This document shows, piece after piece, positions 26,580 to 35,031 of a stretch of 64,000 nt of DNA. The notes beneath the pieces are model-generated. The model was not told the origin of the DNA. It searched no databases and saw nothing but the letters and a program-made list of their open reading frames with translations. Positions within the stretch are counted from its first letter, which is position 1; every line of letters begins with the position of its first letter. Made by a program: the position numbers and the translations under genes. Origin of the DNA: Phreatobacter stygius (GTDB lineage Bacteria; Pseudomonadota; Alphaproteobacteria; Rhizobiales; Phreatobacteraceae); contig NZ_CP039690.1 of NCBI RefSeq assembly GCF_005144885.1, positions 2,431,001 through 2,495,000 of the forward strand, written 5' to 3'.

Positions 26580-27200
26580 ATGACGGCCGCGCCCTATCGC
26601 CTCGCCAATGACACGCTGCTGCTCGACGTCAGGCTGACGCCGCGCGGCGGCCGCGATGCCCTCGAAGGGACCGACCGGCTCGCCGATGGCCGTGCGGTGG
26701 TCAAGGCCAGGGTCAGGGCGGTGCCGGAGGACGGCAAGGCCAATGCCGCGCTCGAGCAGCTGGTCGCCGATAGGCTCGGTGTCGCCCGGTCGCAGGTGTC
26801 GGTGGTCCAGGGCAAGACCGCCCGGCTGAAGACGGTTGCCGTCCACGGCGATCCGGTGAGCCTGTCGGCGGCGGCGGCCCGCCTGTTCGCCGCGGCCGCC
26901 TTGGCCGTTGCGGCCCTTGGCATCAGCACCCCGGCCGCGGCCCAGTTCGTCACCCGTGGCGATATCTGCGCCAGCCCGACCGAATTCGTGCGCACCCGCG
27001 TCATGGTCGAACGCGCCGGCCTGTCGGGACCGGACAAGAGCCGGCTCGTCCGGACGCTGCGGTCGGCTCAGTCGCTCGCCGAGGAAGGCTGCCCGAACCG
27101 CGATGGCTGGCTGATCCGCCGCGCGGTCGGCATGCTCAATGCGGTCAACCGCGAAGTGCGCAACCCGCCGGTCGATCTGCCGCTGTTTCTGAGGGATTGA
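26580..27200 (+). CDS. DUF167 (YggU-like) protein with secreted-protein-like C-terminal extension
   Basis: A 206-residue ORF. Residues ~1-92 are a complete DUF167 domain (LDVRLTPRGGRDALEG, AVVKARVRAVPEDGKANAALEQL, then a late QGKTARLK). Residues ~93-118 look like a signal peptide (LFAAAALAVAALGISTPAAAQ), followed by ~85 residues with two Cys (ICASP, EEGCPNRD). An in-frame GTG at 26856 could start a separate secreted protein, though no ribosome site precedes it. Either a stop codon was lost, fusing two genes, or two nested products are made. The DUF167 part is confident; the tail is unrecognised. Confidence 0.85.
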   Translation: MTAAPYRLANDTLLLDVRLTPRGGRDALEGTDRLADGRAVVKARVRAVPEDGKANAALEQLVADRLGVARSQVSVVQGKTARLKTVAVHGDPVSLSAAAARLFAAAALAVAALGISTPAAAQFVTRGDICASPTEFVRTRVMVERAGLSGPDKSRLVRTLRSAQSLAEEGCPNRDGWLIRRAVGMLNAVNREVRNPPVDLPLFLRD

Positions 27201-27210
27201 ACCGCGCCGG

Positions 27211-27591
27211 TCAGCCCTTGCGGTCGTTCGATGCCGGTGCGCCGAAGCTGACCGCACCGTCGACGACCGCTACCGGGCCCTTGTGCAGCTTTTCGGCAAT
27301 GCCGTAGAGCTGCTCGCGCCGTTGCATCTCGGTCCAGACATCATCGGGGACAATGCCCATATCGACCCACAGCACGGTCAGATTGTAGAGCAGGTCGGCG
27401 CTTTCGCGCACCACAGCGTCACGATCGCCACACACGGCGTCGATGGTCACCTCGGCCGCTTCCTCGACCAGCTTCTTGGCCATTTTGGCCCGGCCGCCCT
27501 GCATCAGCCGCGCCGTGCGCGACTGGCCGGGATCGGTCTCCCGTGCCTTCAAGACGGCCTTGTGTAACCGCTGCATCGTGTCGGCCATCAA
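27211..27591 (-). CDS. hisE: Phosphoribosyl-ATP pyrophosphatase
   Basis: A 126-residue all-alpha NTP-pyrophosphohydrolase of histidine synthesis. The metal-binding pattern is LVEEAAEVTIDAV, followed by RDAVVRESADLLYNLTVLWVD, as in HisE/MazG-like folds. The C-terminal ~25 residues exceed the usual HisE length and are not conserved-looking. It is not next to other his genes, so it may instead be a HisE-like paralogue. The gene is convergent with the DUF167 ORF 10 bases away. Confidence 0.85.
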   Translation of the reverse strand: MMADTMQRLHKAVLKARETDPGQSRTARLMQGGRAKMAKKLVEEAAEVTIDAVCGDRDAVVRESADLLYNLTVLWVDMGIVPDDVWTEMQRREQLYGIAEKLHKGPVAVVDGAVSFGAPASNDRKG

Positions 27592-27842
27592 TGATGTCTT
27601 CCTTGGAGAACTCCGCGAATCAGGACCGAAAATCGCTGCAATGATGAAACGGTGTCACAGAACCGAGGCAAGTCAATGACGCGAATCGACCGGTCCGCGA
27701 CCTGCGCCGGCAAGAACTTCCGGTGCTGACAACTCATTGCATACAAGGAACGGGTGCCACGCAGAGAACGGGTGGCAGGCCGAACCGCAAAGACCGATAG
27801 GATGGGATCTCGCGACACGGATCGATTCGGGAAGGCGTCGTC

Positions 27843-28745
27843 ATGTCTCCACGCGACTGGGCTCTCTTGTTGACGCTCTCGGTGCTGTGGGGCGGATCGT
27901 TCTTCTTCGTCAAATTGGCGCTTGCCGACCTGCCGCCGCTGACCGTCGTGCTGGCGCGCGTGACGATCGCCGCGGCGACCTTGTACGTCGTTGTCAGGAC
28001 CACCGGCCAAGCCTTGCCGCGCGGCCGCAAAGCCTGGTGGACGCTGCTGGTCATGGCCATCGTCAACAATCTGATCCCGTTCTCGCTGATCTTTTCCGGC
28101 CAGACGGTCATTCCCTCCGGGCTCGCCGCCATCCTCAACGCCACCACGCCCTTGTTCACCGTGGTGGTGATGCACCTGTTCACCTCGGACGAAAAAGCCA
28201 CGCCGCCCAAGGTCGCGGGCCTGCTCTTGGGTTTTGCCGGCGTCGTGGTGCTGATCGGGCCGGCCGTCACCGGCGCGCTCGACACACCGGTCTGGGCGCT
28301 GCTCGCCTGCCTGGCCGCCGCCATTTCTTATGCCTTTTCCGGTCTCTGGGGCCGCCGCATCAAGACGCTCGGCATCGAACCGGCGGTGACCGCCTGGGGT
28401 CAGGTGACCTTGACCATGCTGATGATGCTGCCGATCGTCGCTCTGCTCGACCGGCCCTGGACGCTGGCAAGCCCGAGCGGCACGACCATCCTGGCCCTGC
28501 TCGGGCTCGGCATCCTGTCGACCGCGCTGGCCTATGTGATCTTCTTCAAGATCCTGGCGAGCGCCGGCCCGACCAATCTGATGCTGGTGACCTTCCTCAT
28601 TCCGGTCTCGGCAATCCTGCTCGGCAGCCTGGTGCTGGGCGAGCGGCTCGCCTGGACCCATGCCGTCGGCATGACGCTGATCGGACTTGGCCTGGCGGCG
28701 ATCGACGGCCGGTTGTGGAAGCGCCTGATCGCCCGCACGGCTTGA
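27843..28745 (+). CDS. EamA/DMT-family transporter
   Basis: A 300-residue membrane protein with ten hydrophobic segments arranged as two EamA repeats. The first starts LSVLWGGSFFFVKLALADLPP; the second shows WGQVTLTMLMMLPIV and ends with a GAxLVLGE-like GSLVLGERLAW. Members export amino acids, metabolites or drugs; no specificity can be inferred. The 251-base upstream gap has no other feature I can support. Confidence 0.92.
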   Translation: MSPRDWALLLTLSVLWGGSFFFVKLALADLPPLTVVLARVTIAAATLYVVVRTTGQALPRGRKAWWTLLVMAIVNNLIPFSLIFSGQTVIPSGLAAILNATTPLFTVVVMHLFTSDEKATPPKVAGLLLGFAGVVVLIGPAVTGALDTPVWALLACLAAAISYAFSGLWGRRIKTLGIEPAVTAWGQVTLTMLMMLPIVALLDRPWTLASPSGTTILALLGLGILSTALAYVIFFKILASAGPTNLMLVTFLIPVSAILLGSLVLGERLAWTHAVGMTLIGLGLAAIDGRLWKRLIARTA

Positions 28746-28769
28746 GATCCCGGACTGCATCGCAATGGG

Positions 28770-28988
28770 TTATAGCCCGGCCGCCTCGGCCGGTCGCGCC
28801 GCCGAACAGCAGCAGCCGGAGGCCGGTGGCTCCCGATCATCGCTGACCCGGCTGACCCGTTCGGCCGAACGGCGCGCCTCGCGGGCGAGCGCCGACACGC
28901 GTGCGGCGTCGAGCTTGCCGTTGCGCAGCATGACATCGATGGCGACCAGGGCCTGATTGAGCTCGTCGAGCGCGTCGTGATCAGTCAT
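28770..28988 (-). CDS. Small hypothetical protein with Cys-cluster tail
   Basis: A 72-residue ORF of unknown function. Residues 1-50 are predicted helical and charged (ALDELNQALVAIDVMLRNGK, then ARVSALAREARRSAERV). The C-terminus is flexible and contains a triple Cys (SGCCCSAARP). An AGGGGA ribosome site lies 6 bases before the ATG. That site is inside the 3' arm of a strong hairpin at 28996-29030, which suggests the gene is real and its translation controlled. No family recognised. Confidence 0.55.
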   Translation of the reverse strand: MTDHDALDELNQALVAIDVMLRNGKLDAARVSALAREARRSAERVSRVSDDREPPASGCCCSAARPAEAAGL

Positions 28989-28995
28989 GCCATTC

Positions 28996-29030
28996 CCCTA
29001 GCATCTGCGAACCTGGCGCAGAGGCTAGGG
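28996..29030 (-). promoter_or_regulatory. Leader hairpin covering the ribosome site of the small ORF
   Basis: CCCTAGC-A-TCTGCG (28996-29009) pairs with CGCAGA-G-GCTAGGG (29017-29030): 13 of 14 positions match, with a 7-base loop. Read on the minus strand, the 3' arm contains the AGGGG that serves as ribosome site for the ORF starting at 28988. A translational switch or a rho-independent-like stem are possible; there is no T-run. Confidence 0.6.
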
Positions 29031-29161
29031 AGACGAGGTTTCAGACGCGCGCCATGCATCGAGACTAATGTTGCATGTCCCGAAATATGGCGCGCTGGCG
29101 CATCGTCGAACGACGCGGCTGCCGGCCCGCCCGAGTCCGGGAATAGGCCGGCGGACCGAGG

Positions 29162-31507
29162 TCAGCCCGGTTCGCAACGGGTTTCCGAGCGGATGGCGGC
29201 ATCGACGGCGGCACGCGAATAAGGCAGCGCCGCATAGTCTCCGCTCACCCAACGCTCGAACAGGTCGCGGTAATGCGGCGAAGCCGGATTGCCCGACTGT
29301 CCCGGCGTGTTGATCGCAACCGACCGATCGAGATCGGCGAGGTCGACCACCAGCCGGAACGACGAGCCCATCATGGTGCGGAAATCGGTTGCCCGATATC
29401 CGGTATGCATCGGCGTCGCGCTCGATCCGCTATGCGGCAGCGGACCGACGGATGCCGCCTTGGCCTGTTCCGGCGTCATCAGCGCACTCAACGGATGGTC
29501 GAACTGGCCGTGATGCAGCTTGCCCCAGGCCCAGGCCTTCGGATCATCGCCGATCAGCGCCTTGACGTCGCGCACCGCCGCTGCAAGCGAACCCAGCAGG
29601 ATCGCGTCGCGACCGGCCTTCGGATCGGCGCCGAACCGCTCGTCCGGATCTTCGAGGACGGCCAGCGTGCCCTCGACATCGCCCGGAACCATCAGGCCAT
29701 GCAGATCCTGCGGCACGATCGCCGCCCACAGGGCCTTTTTCAGATGACGGCTCCACCAGACCTCGAACAGGGCCGCCGGCCCGGAGGTCGAGGTCAGCGC
29801 ATGATCCCAGCCGGTGAACAGGCCGAGACCGAGCGCGGCGTCGGCGTCGCGGCTGGTCAGGCCGGCGAGAAGCCTGGTCGCCCGCCGCGCCGGCACCGAT
29901 ACGACATCGGTCTGCAAGGCGCGCGAGGTCGCCAGCCTGTGCGGTTTGACGGAGGCCAGCACCTCCTCGATGCGGGTGGCGCGCGCCCGTTCGACCCATT
30001 CGAAACCGATCGGATGGGCCTCGTGGTCCCAGTCCTCGGGCAGGTTCATTTCGTTGGCCGAGAAGACGAAGCCATGGGCCGGGTTTTCGGTCAGCGGCAT
30101 TGTCGAACTGTCGCGGAAGCCCGCCCATTCATAGCGGCCGTCGCCGGGCACCGGCAGCAGCCCGTCCCAGTTCGGCCTGACCGGATTGATGCCCGCCGGC
30201 ATCCAGGCCACCGTGCCGGCCTTGTCGGCATAGACGAAATTGACCGAGGGCGTACCCCAGCTCTCCGTCCCGGCGCGGAATTCGGCGAGCGTCCTGGCGC
30301 GCATCAGCTTGTGGGTGCCGAGATAGGGCGCGGTGCCCGGCTCGAACCAGACCGAGCGGATCGCATAGGCGCGGCGTTTGTCCCGGTCCTCGTGCACGAC
30401 CGGGCCGTGGCGGGTGAATTTCAGCCGGAGCACCTGGTCGGGATGACCTTTGACCGACACGGTCTCCTCGACCACGCGCATCCGCTCCCAGGCGCCGTCG
30501 TAGCGGTAGAGATCCGCATCGTCCGGATCGGTCTCGTAGACATAGAGGTCTTCCTGGTCGATGTAGAAGATGGTGAGCGCCCAGGCCATGGTGCCGTTAT
30601 GGCCGATATGAACGCCGGGAACGCAAGGCTCACCGGCACCGACCACGTCGAGGCCGGGCGCGCTCAGGTGCACCAGCGACCGCAGCGACGGCATGCCGTG
30701 CAGGCGGTGCGGGTCGGAGGCCAGGATCGGCTTGCCGGTATCGGTCAGGCTGCCATGCACCGCCCAGTTGTTCGAGCCGCTATGCTGGGCGTCGAGCACC
30801 ACCTCGAGCAGATCGGTGACGCCGCGCCATTTCGGCGCGTCTTCCAGGCTGGCCGCGAGCCTCTCCTCGGAAAAGCTGGCGCTGGCGCCGGCGAGCTTGA
30901 GCAGGTCGAGCACGGCGAGCGGGATGCTCGCCGGATCGAGCCCCTCGGGCACCACAGGCACGACCGCCGGTTCGAGCGACCGGCGCAACAGGTCGGTGCG
31001 GTGATCCGCCTTGGCCAGGACCTGGCAGCGCAGCACCTCCGACAGCACATTGCGGCTGAGCGAGTGGGTGCGGATGCGCGAGACGTCGCCGGGCGCCCAG
31101 CGCGCCGGCCTGGTGCCGGTGAGGCCGAACTCGAAGGGCAGCAGCGACGGATCGGCTTCGGTCATCGCAATGAAGGCATTGATGCCCCTGGTGAAGGCGG
31201 TGAAGGTTGCCTTGGCCTCCGGCCCATAGGCGGCGAACTCCGCCTCCTGGTCGCCGCGATAGAGGAACAGCCGCGACGCGCGGTCCTGCTCGAGAAAGCC
31301 CGGCCCGAAATCGGCCGCCAGCAGGCCGAGGCCGCGCTTGCGCCACAGGTCGATCTGGAACAGTCGCTCGCGCGCCGCGTGGAAGCCCTGGAGGAAGAAC
31401 AGGTCGGCTTCGTTCTCGGCGCGGATATGCGGGATGCCGTTGCCGTCGACCCCGATGGAGCCGGGAGCCGAAAGACCGGAAAGCGTGAGCGTCTGTGTGC
31501 GTGTCAT
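29162..31507 (-). CDS. Penicillin-acylase-family Ntn hydrolase
   Basis: A 781-residue precursor. The alpha chain opens with GVDGNGIPHIRAENEADLFF and GFHAARERLFQIDLWRKRGL. The linker ends at residue 244, and the nucleophile Ser245 lies in QHSGSNNWAV, where self-cleavage would expose the beta chain. Further conserved parts are GVHIGHNGTMAWALT and LTENPAHGFVFSANEMN. Family members cleave penicillins, acyl-homoserine lactones or other N-acyl compounds. I see no signal peptide at the chosen start (ATG 31507) or in the upstream frame, so a cytoplasmic location is likely, unlike classical penicillin G acylase. Substrate unknown. Confidence 0.9.
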   Translation of the reverse strand: MTRTQTLTLSGLSAPGSIGVDGNGIPHIRAENEADLFFLQGFHAARERLFQIDLWRKRGLGLLAADFGPGFLEQDRASRLFLYRGDQEAEFAAYGPEAKATFTAFTRGINAFIAMTEADPSLLPFEFGLTGTRPARWAPGDVSRIRTHSLSRNVLSEVLRCQVLAKADHRTDLLRRSLEPAVVPVVPEGLDPASIPLAVLDLLKLAGASASFSEERLAASLEDAPKWRGVTDLLEVVLDAQHSGSNNWAVHGSLTDTGKPILASDPHRLHGMPSLRSLVHLSAPGLDVVGAGEPCVPGVHIGHNGTMAWALTIFYIDQEDLYVYETDPDDADLYRYDGAWERMRVVEETVSVKGHPDQVLRLKFTRHGPVVHEDRDKRRAYAIRSVWFEPGTAPYLGTHKLMRARTLAEFRAGTESWGTPSVNFVYADKAGTVAWMPAGINPVRPNWDGLLPVPGDGRYEWAGFRDSSTMPLTENPAHGFVFSANEMNLPEDWDHEAHPIGFEWVERARATRIEEVLASVKPHRLATSRALQTDVVSVPARRATRLLAGLTSRDADAALGLGLFTGWDHALTSTSGPAALFEVWWSRHLKKALWAAIVPQDLHGLMVPGDVEGTLAVLEDPDERFGADPKAGRDAILLGSLAAAVRDVKALIGDDPKAWAWGKLHHGQFDHPLSALMTPEQAKAASVGPLPHSGSSATPMHTGYRATDFRTMMGSSFRLVVDLADLDRSVAINTPGQSGNPASPHYRDLFERWVSGDYAALPYSRAAVDAAIRSETRCEPG

Positions 31508-31700
31508 GATCGATCGTCTTGGCCAAAAGGGCCGCGACTGTGCCATTGCGATCGCCGTCAGGCCAGCCGCGATCGAGCGCCCGGCACCTGCGCCGACGCA
31601 TGCCTGTGAAACCTCGCATCTGGACAGACCCGCACGGCGTGCCAGAGTGGCGCATGATGGCCTAAGCTGAAAAAACCGGCAGCCGTTCCAGGGGACAGTC

Positions 31701-32768
31701 ATGACATGTTTTTCTGCGCGCCGTTATTCGACCGGACGCTTTCCGGCCCGACGCCTGCTGCTTGTCCTGGCCGGCCTGGCCAGCCTGGCGGCGGCCAGCC
31801 TCGCCGCCCCGGCCCACGCCCAGGCTCCGGCCCCGGCCTTCGCACCGGCGATCGTCTATGATCTCGGCGGCCGCTTCGACAAATCCTTCAACGAGGCCGG
31901 TTATGCCGGGGCCGAGCGGTTCAAGCGCGAGACCGGCATCGACTATCGCGACTTCGAGATCCGCAACGATACCCAGCGCGAACAGGCGCTGCGCAATTTC
32001 GCGCAGCGCGGCCAGAATCCCATCGTCGCCGTCGGCTTCTCGTTCCGCGCCGCGATGGAAAAGGTTGCCGCCGAATTCCCCAACACCCGTTTTGCCATCA
32101 TCGACAGCGCGGTGAACCTGCCCAATGTGCAGAGCGTGCTGTTCAAGGAGCATGAAGGCTCCTATCTGGTCGGCGTGCTCGCGGCGCTCCGCTCGCAGAC
32201 CAATACCATCGGCTTCGTCGGCGGCATGGATATTCCGCTGATCCGCAAGTTCGCCTGCGGCTATGTCCAGGGCGCGCGCGCCGCCCGGCCGGGTATCACC
32301 ATCATCCAGAACATGACCGGCACGACGGGTGCCGCCTTCAGCGATCCGGTGCGCGGCGGCGAACTGGCGCGCGGCCAGATCGCCCAGGGCGCAGACATCG
32401 TCTATCATGCCGCCGGCTCCACCGGCATCGGCGTACTGCAGGCGGTGGCGGATGCGGGCAAGCTCGGCATCGGTGTCGATTCCAACCAGAATGCGCTTCA
32501 CCCCGGCCGCATTCTCACCTCCATGCTGAAACGGGTCGACGTGGCGGTGCACGCAGCCTTCGCCAGCGCGCGTGCCGGCACCTGGCGCTCCGGCATCACG
32601 GTCCTCGGTCTTGCCGACGGCGCGGTCGACTGGGCCGACGACGCCCACAATGCCGCGTTGATCACCGCCGAAATGCGCGCGGCCGTCGTCAAGGCTGCCG
32701 AGGACATCAAGGCCGGCCGGCTGCAGGTTCACGACTTCATGGCCACCAACAGCTGCCCGGTTCCATGA
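31701..32768 (+). CDS. BMP-family (PnrA-like) nucleoside-binding lipoprotein-type receptor
   Basis: A 355-residue periplasmic binding protein with a signal peptide ending about residue 40 (LLLVLAGLASLAAASLAAPAHAQ region). The family motif VYDLGGRFDKSFNEAGYAGA follows, then GFVGGMDIPLIRKFACGYVQGA and VDSNQNALHPGRILTSMLK. PnrA/BmpA proteins bind purine or other nucleosides. It is the first gene of a ten-gene operon that imports and degrades nucleosides; its stop overlaps the next start. No lipobox Cys is obvious at the cleavage site. Confidence 0.92.
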   Translation: MTCFSARRYSTGRFPARRLLLVLAGLASLAAASLAAPAHAQAPAPAFAPAIVYDLGGRFDKSFNEAGYAGAERFKRETGIDYRDFEIRNDTQREQALRNFAQRGQNPIVAVGFSFRAAMEKVAAEFPNTRFAIIDSAVNLPNVQSVLFKEHEGSYLVGVLAALRSQTNTIGFVGGMDIPLIRKFACGYVQGARAARPGITIIQNMTGTTGAAFSDPVRGGELARGQIAQGADIVYHAAGSTGIGVLQAVADAGKLGIGVDSNQNALHPGRILTSMLKRVDVAVHAAFASARAGTWRSGITVLGLADGAVDWADDAHNAALITAEMRAAVVKAAEDIKAGRLQVHDFMATNSCPVP

Positions 32769-33505
32769 ACATCACGGTTCTCGGCTCAGGCGACGCCTTT
32801 GGTTCGGGCGGACGGTTCTCGACCTGCCTGTACCTGACCGCCGATGACGGCACGACCATGCTGGTCGACTGCGCCGCCACCTCGATGCCGGCGCTCAACC
32901 GGGCCGGCATCGATCGCAACGCCATCTCGGCGATCCTGTTCACCCATTTCCATGGCGACCATTTCGGCGGCCTGCCGTTCTTCGTGCTCGACGCCCAATT
33001 CGTCACGCGCCGGCGCGCGCCGCTCACCATTGCCGGGCCGAAAGGAGTCGAGGAGCGGGCACACATTGCGCTCGAAGCCGCCTTCCCGGGCTCGTCTGGG
33101 GCAAAACGTGCCTTCGACATGCAGTTCATCGAGATCGCGCCCGGCGCGCCGGCCGAGGTTGCCGGCGCCGGCGTCAGCGCCTTCGCCATGATCCATGACG
33201 ACAGGGCCGGGCCTTGCCTCGGCTACCGCATCGCGCGCGACAACAGGGTCTTTGCCTATTCCGGCGACACCTCCTGGACCGACCAGCTGATCCCGCTGAG
33301 CCGCGAGGCCGACGTCCTGCTGGTCGAATGCTACACCGTCGACCGCAAGCTGCCGAACCACCTGGACTATCGGACGCTCTCGGCCCATCTGTCCGAGCTC
33401 GCCGCCAAACGGATCATCCTGACCCATATGGGCTCGTCCATGCTCGAATGGGCCGAGGACCTGCCGGTGGAACGGGCCTTCGATGGCCTCGTGATCGCGC
33501 TATGA
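32765..33505 (+). CDS. MBL-fold metallo-hydrolase (RNase Z-like)
   Basis: A 246-residue metallo-beta-lactamase-fold hydrolase. The metal motif is FTHFHGDHFGGLPFF; further ligands lie in YSGDTSWTD and the late ILTHMGSSM. It resembles the RNase Z/phosphodiesterase branch rather than beta-lactamases. It is embedded between the nucleoside receptor and the ABC ATPase, overlapping both by 4 bases, so it is clearly part of the operon. A phosphodiesterase acting on nucleotides or nucleoside esters would fit, but this is inference. Confidence 0.9.
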   Translation: MNITVLGSGDAFGSGGRFSTCLYLTADDGTTMLVDCAATSMPALNRAGIDRNAISAILFTHFHGDHFGGLPFFVLDAQFVTRRRAPLTIAGPKGVEERAHIALEAAFPGSSGAKRAFDMQFIEIAPGAPAEVAGAGVSAFAMIHDDRAGPCLGYRIARDNRVFAYSGDTSWTDQLIPLSREADVLLVECYTVDRKLPNHLDYRTLSAHLSELAAKRIILTHMGSSMLEWAEDLPVERAFDGLVIAL

Positions 33506-35031
33506 CGGCCCCTGCCATTGCCATGACCGGCATCGACAAGCGCTTCGGCGCTGTTCATGCCAATAAGACAGTCGATTTCACGGTCGAGCGCGGCACGGTG
33601 CGGGGCTTGATCGGCGAGAACGGCGCCGGCAAGTCGACACTGATGTCGATCCTCTACGGTTTCTACGCGCCGGATCAGGGGCACATTGCCGTCAACGGCA
33701 AGGCGATCGACATTCGCGCGCCGGCCGATGCGATCGCCGCCGGCATCGGCATGGTGCACCAGCACTTCATGCTGGTCGAAACCTTCACGGTGGTGGAAAA
33801 CCTCATGCTCGGCGCCGAGGGCGGCGCGCTGACCGCCCGCGGCGCGAGCGCGATGCGTGCCAGGCTCGCCGCGCTCAGCCGCGACTATGGCCTCGATGTC
33901 GATCCGGACGCGGTCATCGCCGATCTCGCGGTCGGTCAGCTGCAGCGCGTCGAAATCCTCAAAGCCCTGGTGCGCGGCGCCGACATCCTGATCCTCGACG
34001 AGCCGACGGCCGTCCTGACGCCTGACGAAGCCGACAAACTGTTCGTCCTGGTGCGTCGCCTGGCCGACGAAGGCAAGGCGGTGATCATCGTCACGCACAA
34101 GCTCAAGGAGATCATGGCGGTGACCGACCAGGTCTCGGTCATGCGGCGCGGCGAAATGGTGGCAACCGTCGAGACCGGCGAGACCAGCCAGGAGCAGCTG
34201 GCCGAACTGATGGTCGGTCGGCATGTCGCGCTCACCGTCGACAAGACTATCGCCGAAGCCGGCAAGACCGTATTGGAGGTGCGCGATCTCAGCCTGCGCG
34301 ACAGCCGCGGCACGCTGCGCCTCGACCAGGTCGGTTTCGACGTCAAGGCCGGCGAGATCGTCGGCATTGCCGGCGTCTCCGGCAACGGCCAGTCGGAACT
34401 GCTCGAAATCATCGCCGGCATGCGGCGGCCGAGCTCCGGAACGATCGCGCTCGGCGGCGCGCTGCTGGATTGCGGCGGACGCGACGACCCGCAGAGCCTG
34501 CGCGCCCAGGGCCTGCGCCACGTGCCCGAGGACCGGCAGCGCCGGGGCCTGGTCAAGCCGTTCGATGCCGCCGAGAGCGCCATTCTGGGCTGCACCGACG
34601 AACAGCGCTTCGGTTTCGGACCGTTTCTCAACCATCGCGCCGTGGTCGCCGACTGCGCCAGCAAGATGGCAACCTTCGATGTGCGCCCGGCCGATCCGGG
34701 CCTGACCACGGCGCTGTTTTCCGGCGGCAACCAGCAGAAGATCGTGCTGGCGCGCGAAATCGAACGAGACCCGGTCCTGCTCCTGGTCGGCCAGCCGACC
34801 CGCGGCGTCGATATCGGCGCCATCGAACTGATCCATCGCCGGCTGATCGCGCTGCGCGACGAGGGCAAGGCGATCCTGGTCGTCTCCACCGAACTCGACG
34901 AGGTTCTGGCGCTGGCCGACCGCGTGCTTGTGATGAGCGGCGGCCGCATCACCGGCGAACGCCAAGCGGCGTCGACAGACGAGCGCGACATTGGCCTCTT
35001 GATGGCCGGCATCGGCGAGGCGCGCGAATGA
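33502..35031 (+). CDS. Nucleoside ABC transporter ATP-binding protein (two ABC domains)
   Basis: A 509-residue fused double ATPase of the RbsA/BmpE type. Domain 1 has Walker A GENGAGKSTLMS and Walker B ILILDEPTAVLTP. Domain 2 has the degenerate Walker A GVSGNGQSELLE usual for the second half, and the signature LFSGGNQQKIVLAREI. The AMxxGIDKRFGAVHANKTVDF opening is typical of nucleoside transporters. Start ATG 33502 overlaps the upstream stop; its own end overlaps the first permease by 4 bases. Confidence 0.94.
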   Translation: MTAPAIAMTGIDKRFGAVHANKTVDFTVERGTVRGLIGENGAGKSTLMSILYGFYAPDQGHIAVNGKAIDIRAPADAIAAGIGMVHQHFMLVETFTVVENLMLGAEGGALTARGASAMRARLAALSRDYGLDVDPDAVIADLAVGQLQRVEILKALVRGADILILDEPTAVLTPDEADKLFVLVRRLADEGKAVIIVTHKLKEIMAVTDQVSVMRRGEMVATVETGETSQEQLAELMVGRHVALTVDKTIAEAGKTVLEVRDLSLRDSRGTLRLDQVGFDVKAGEIVGIAGVSGNGQSELLEIIAGMRRPSSGTIALGGALLDCGGRDDPQSLRAQGLRHVPEDRQRRGLVKPFDAAESAILGCTDEQRFGFGPFLNHRAVVADCASKMATFDVRPADPGLTTALFSGGNQQKIVLAREIERDPVLLLVGQPTRGVDIGAIELIHRRLIALRDEGKAILVVSTELDEVLALADRVLVMSGGRITGERQAASTDERDIGLLMAGIGEARE

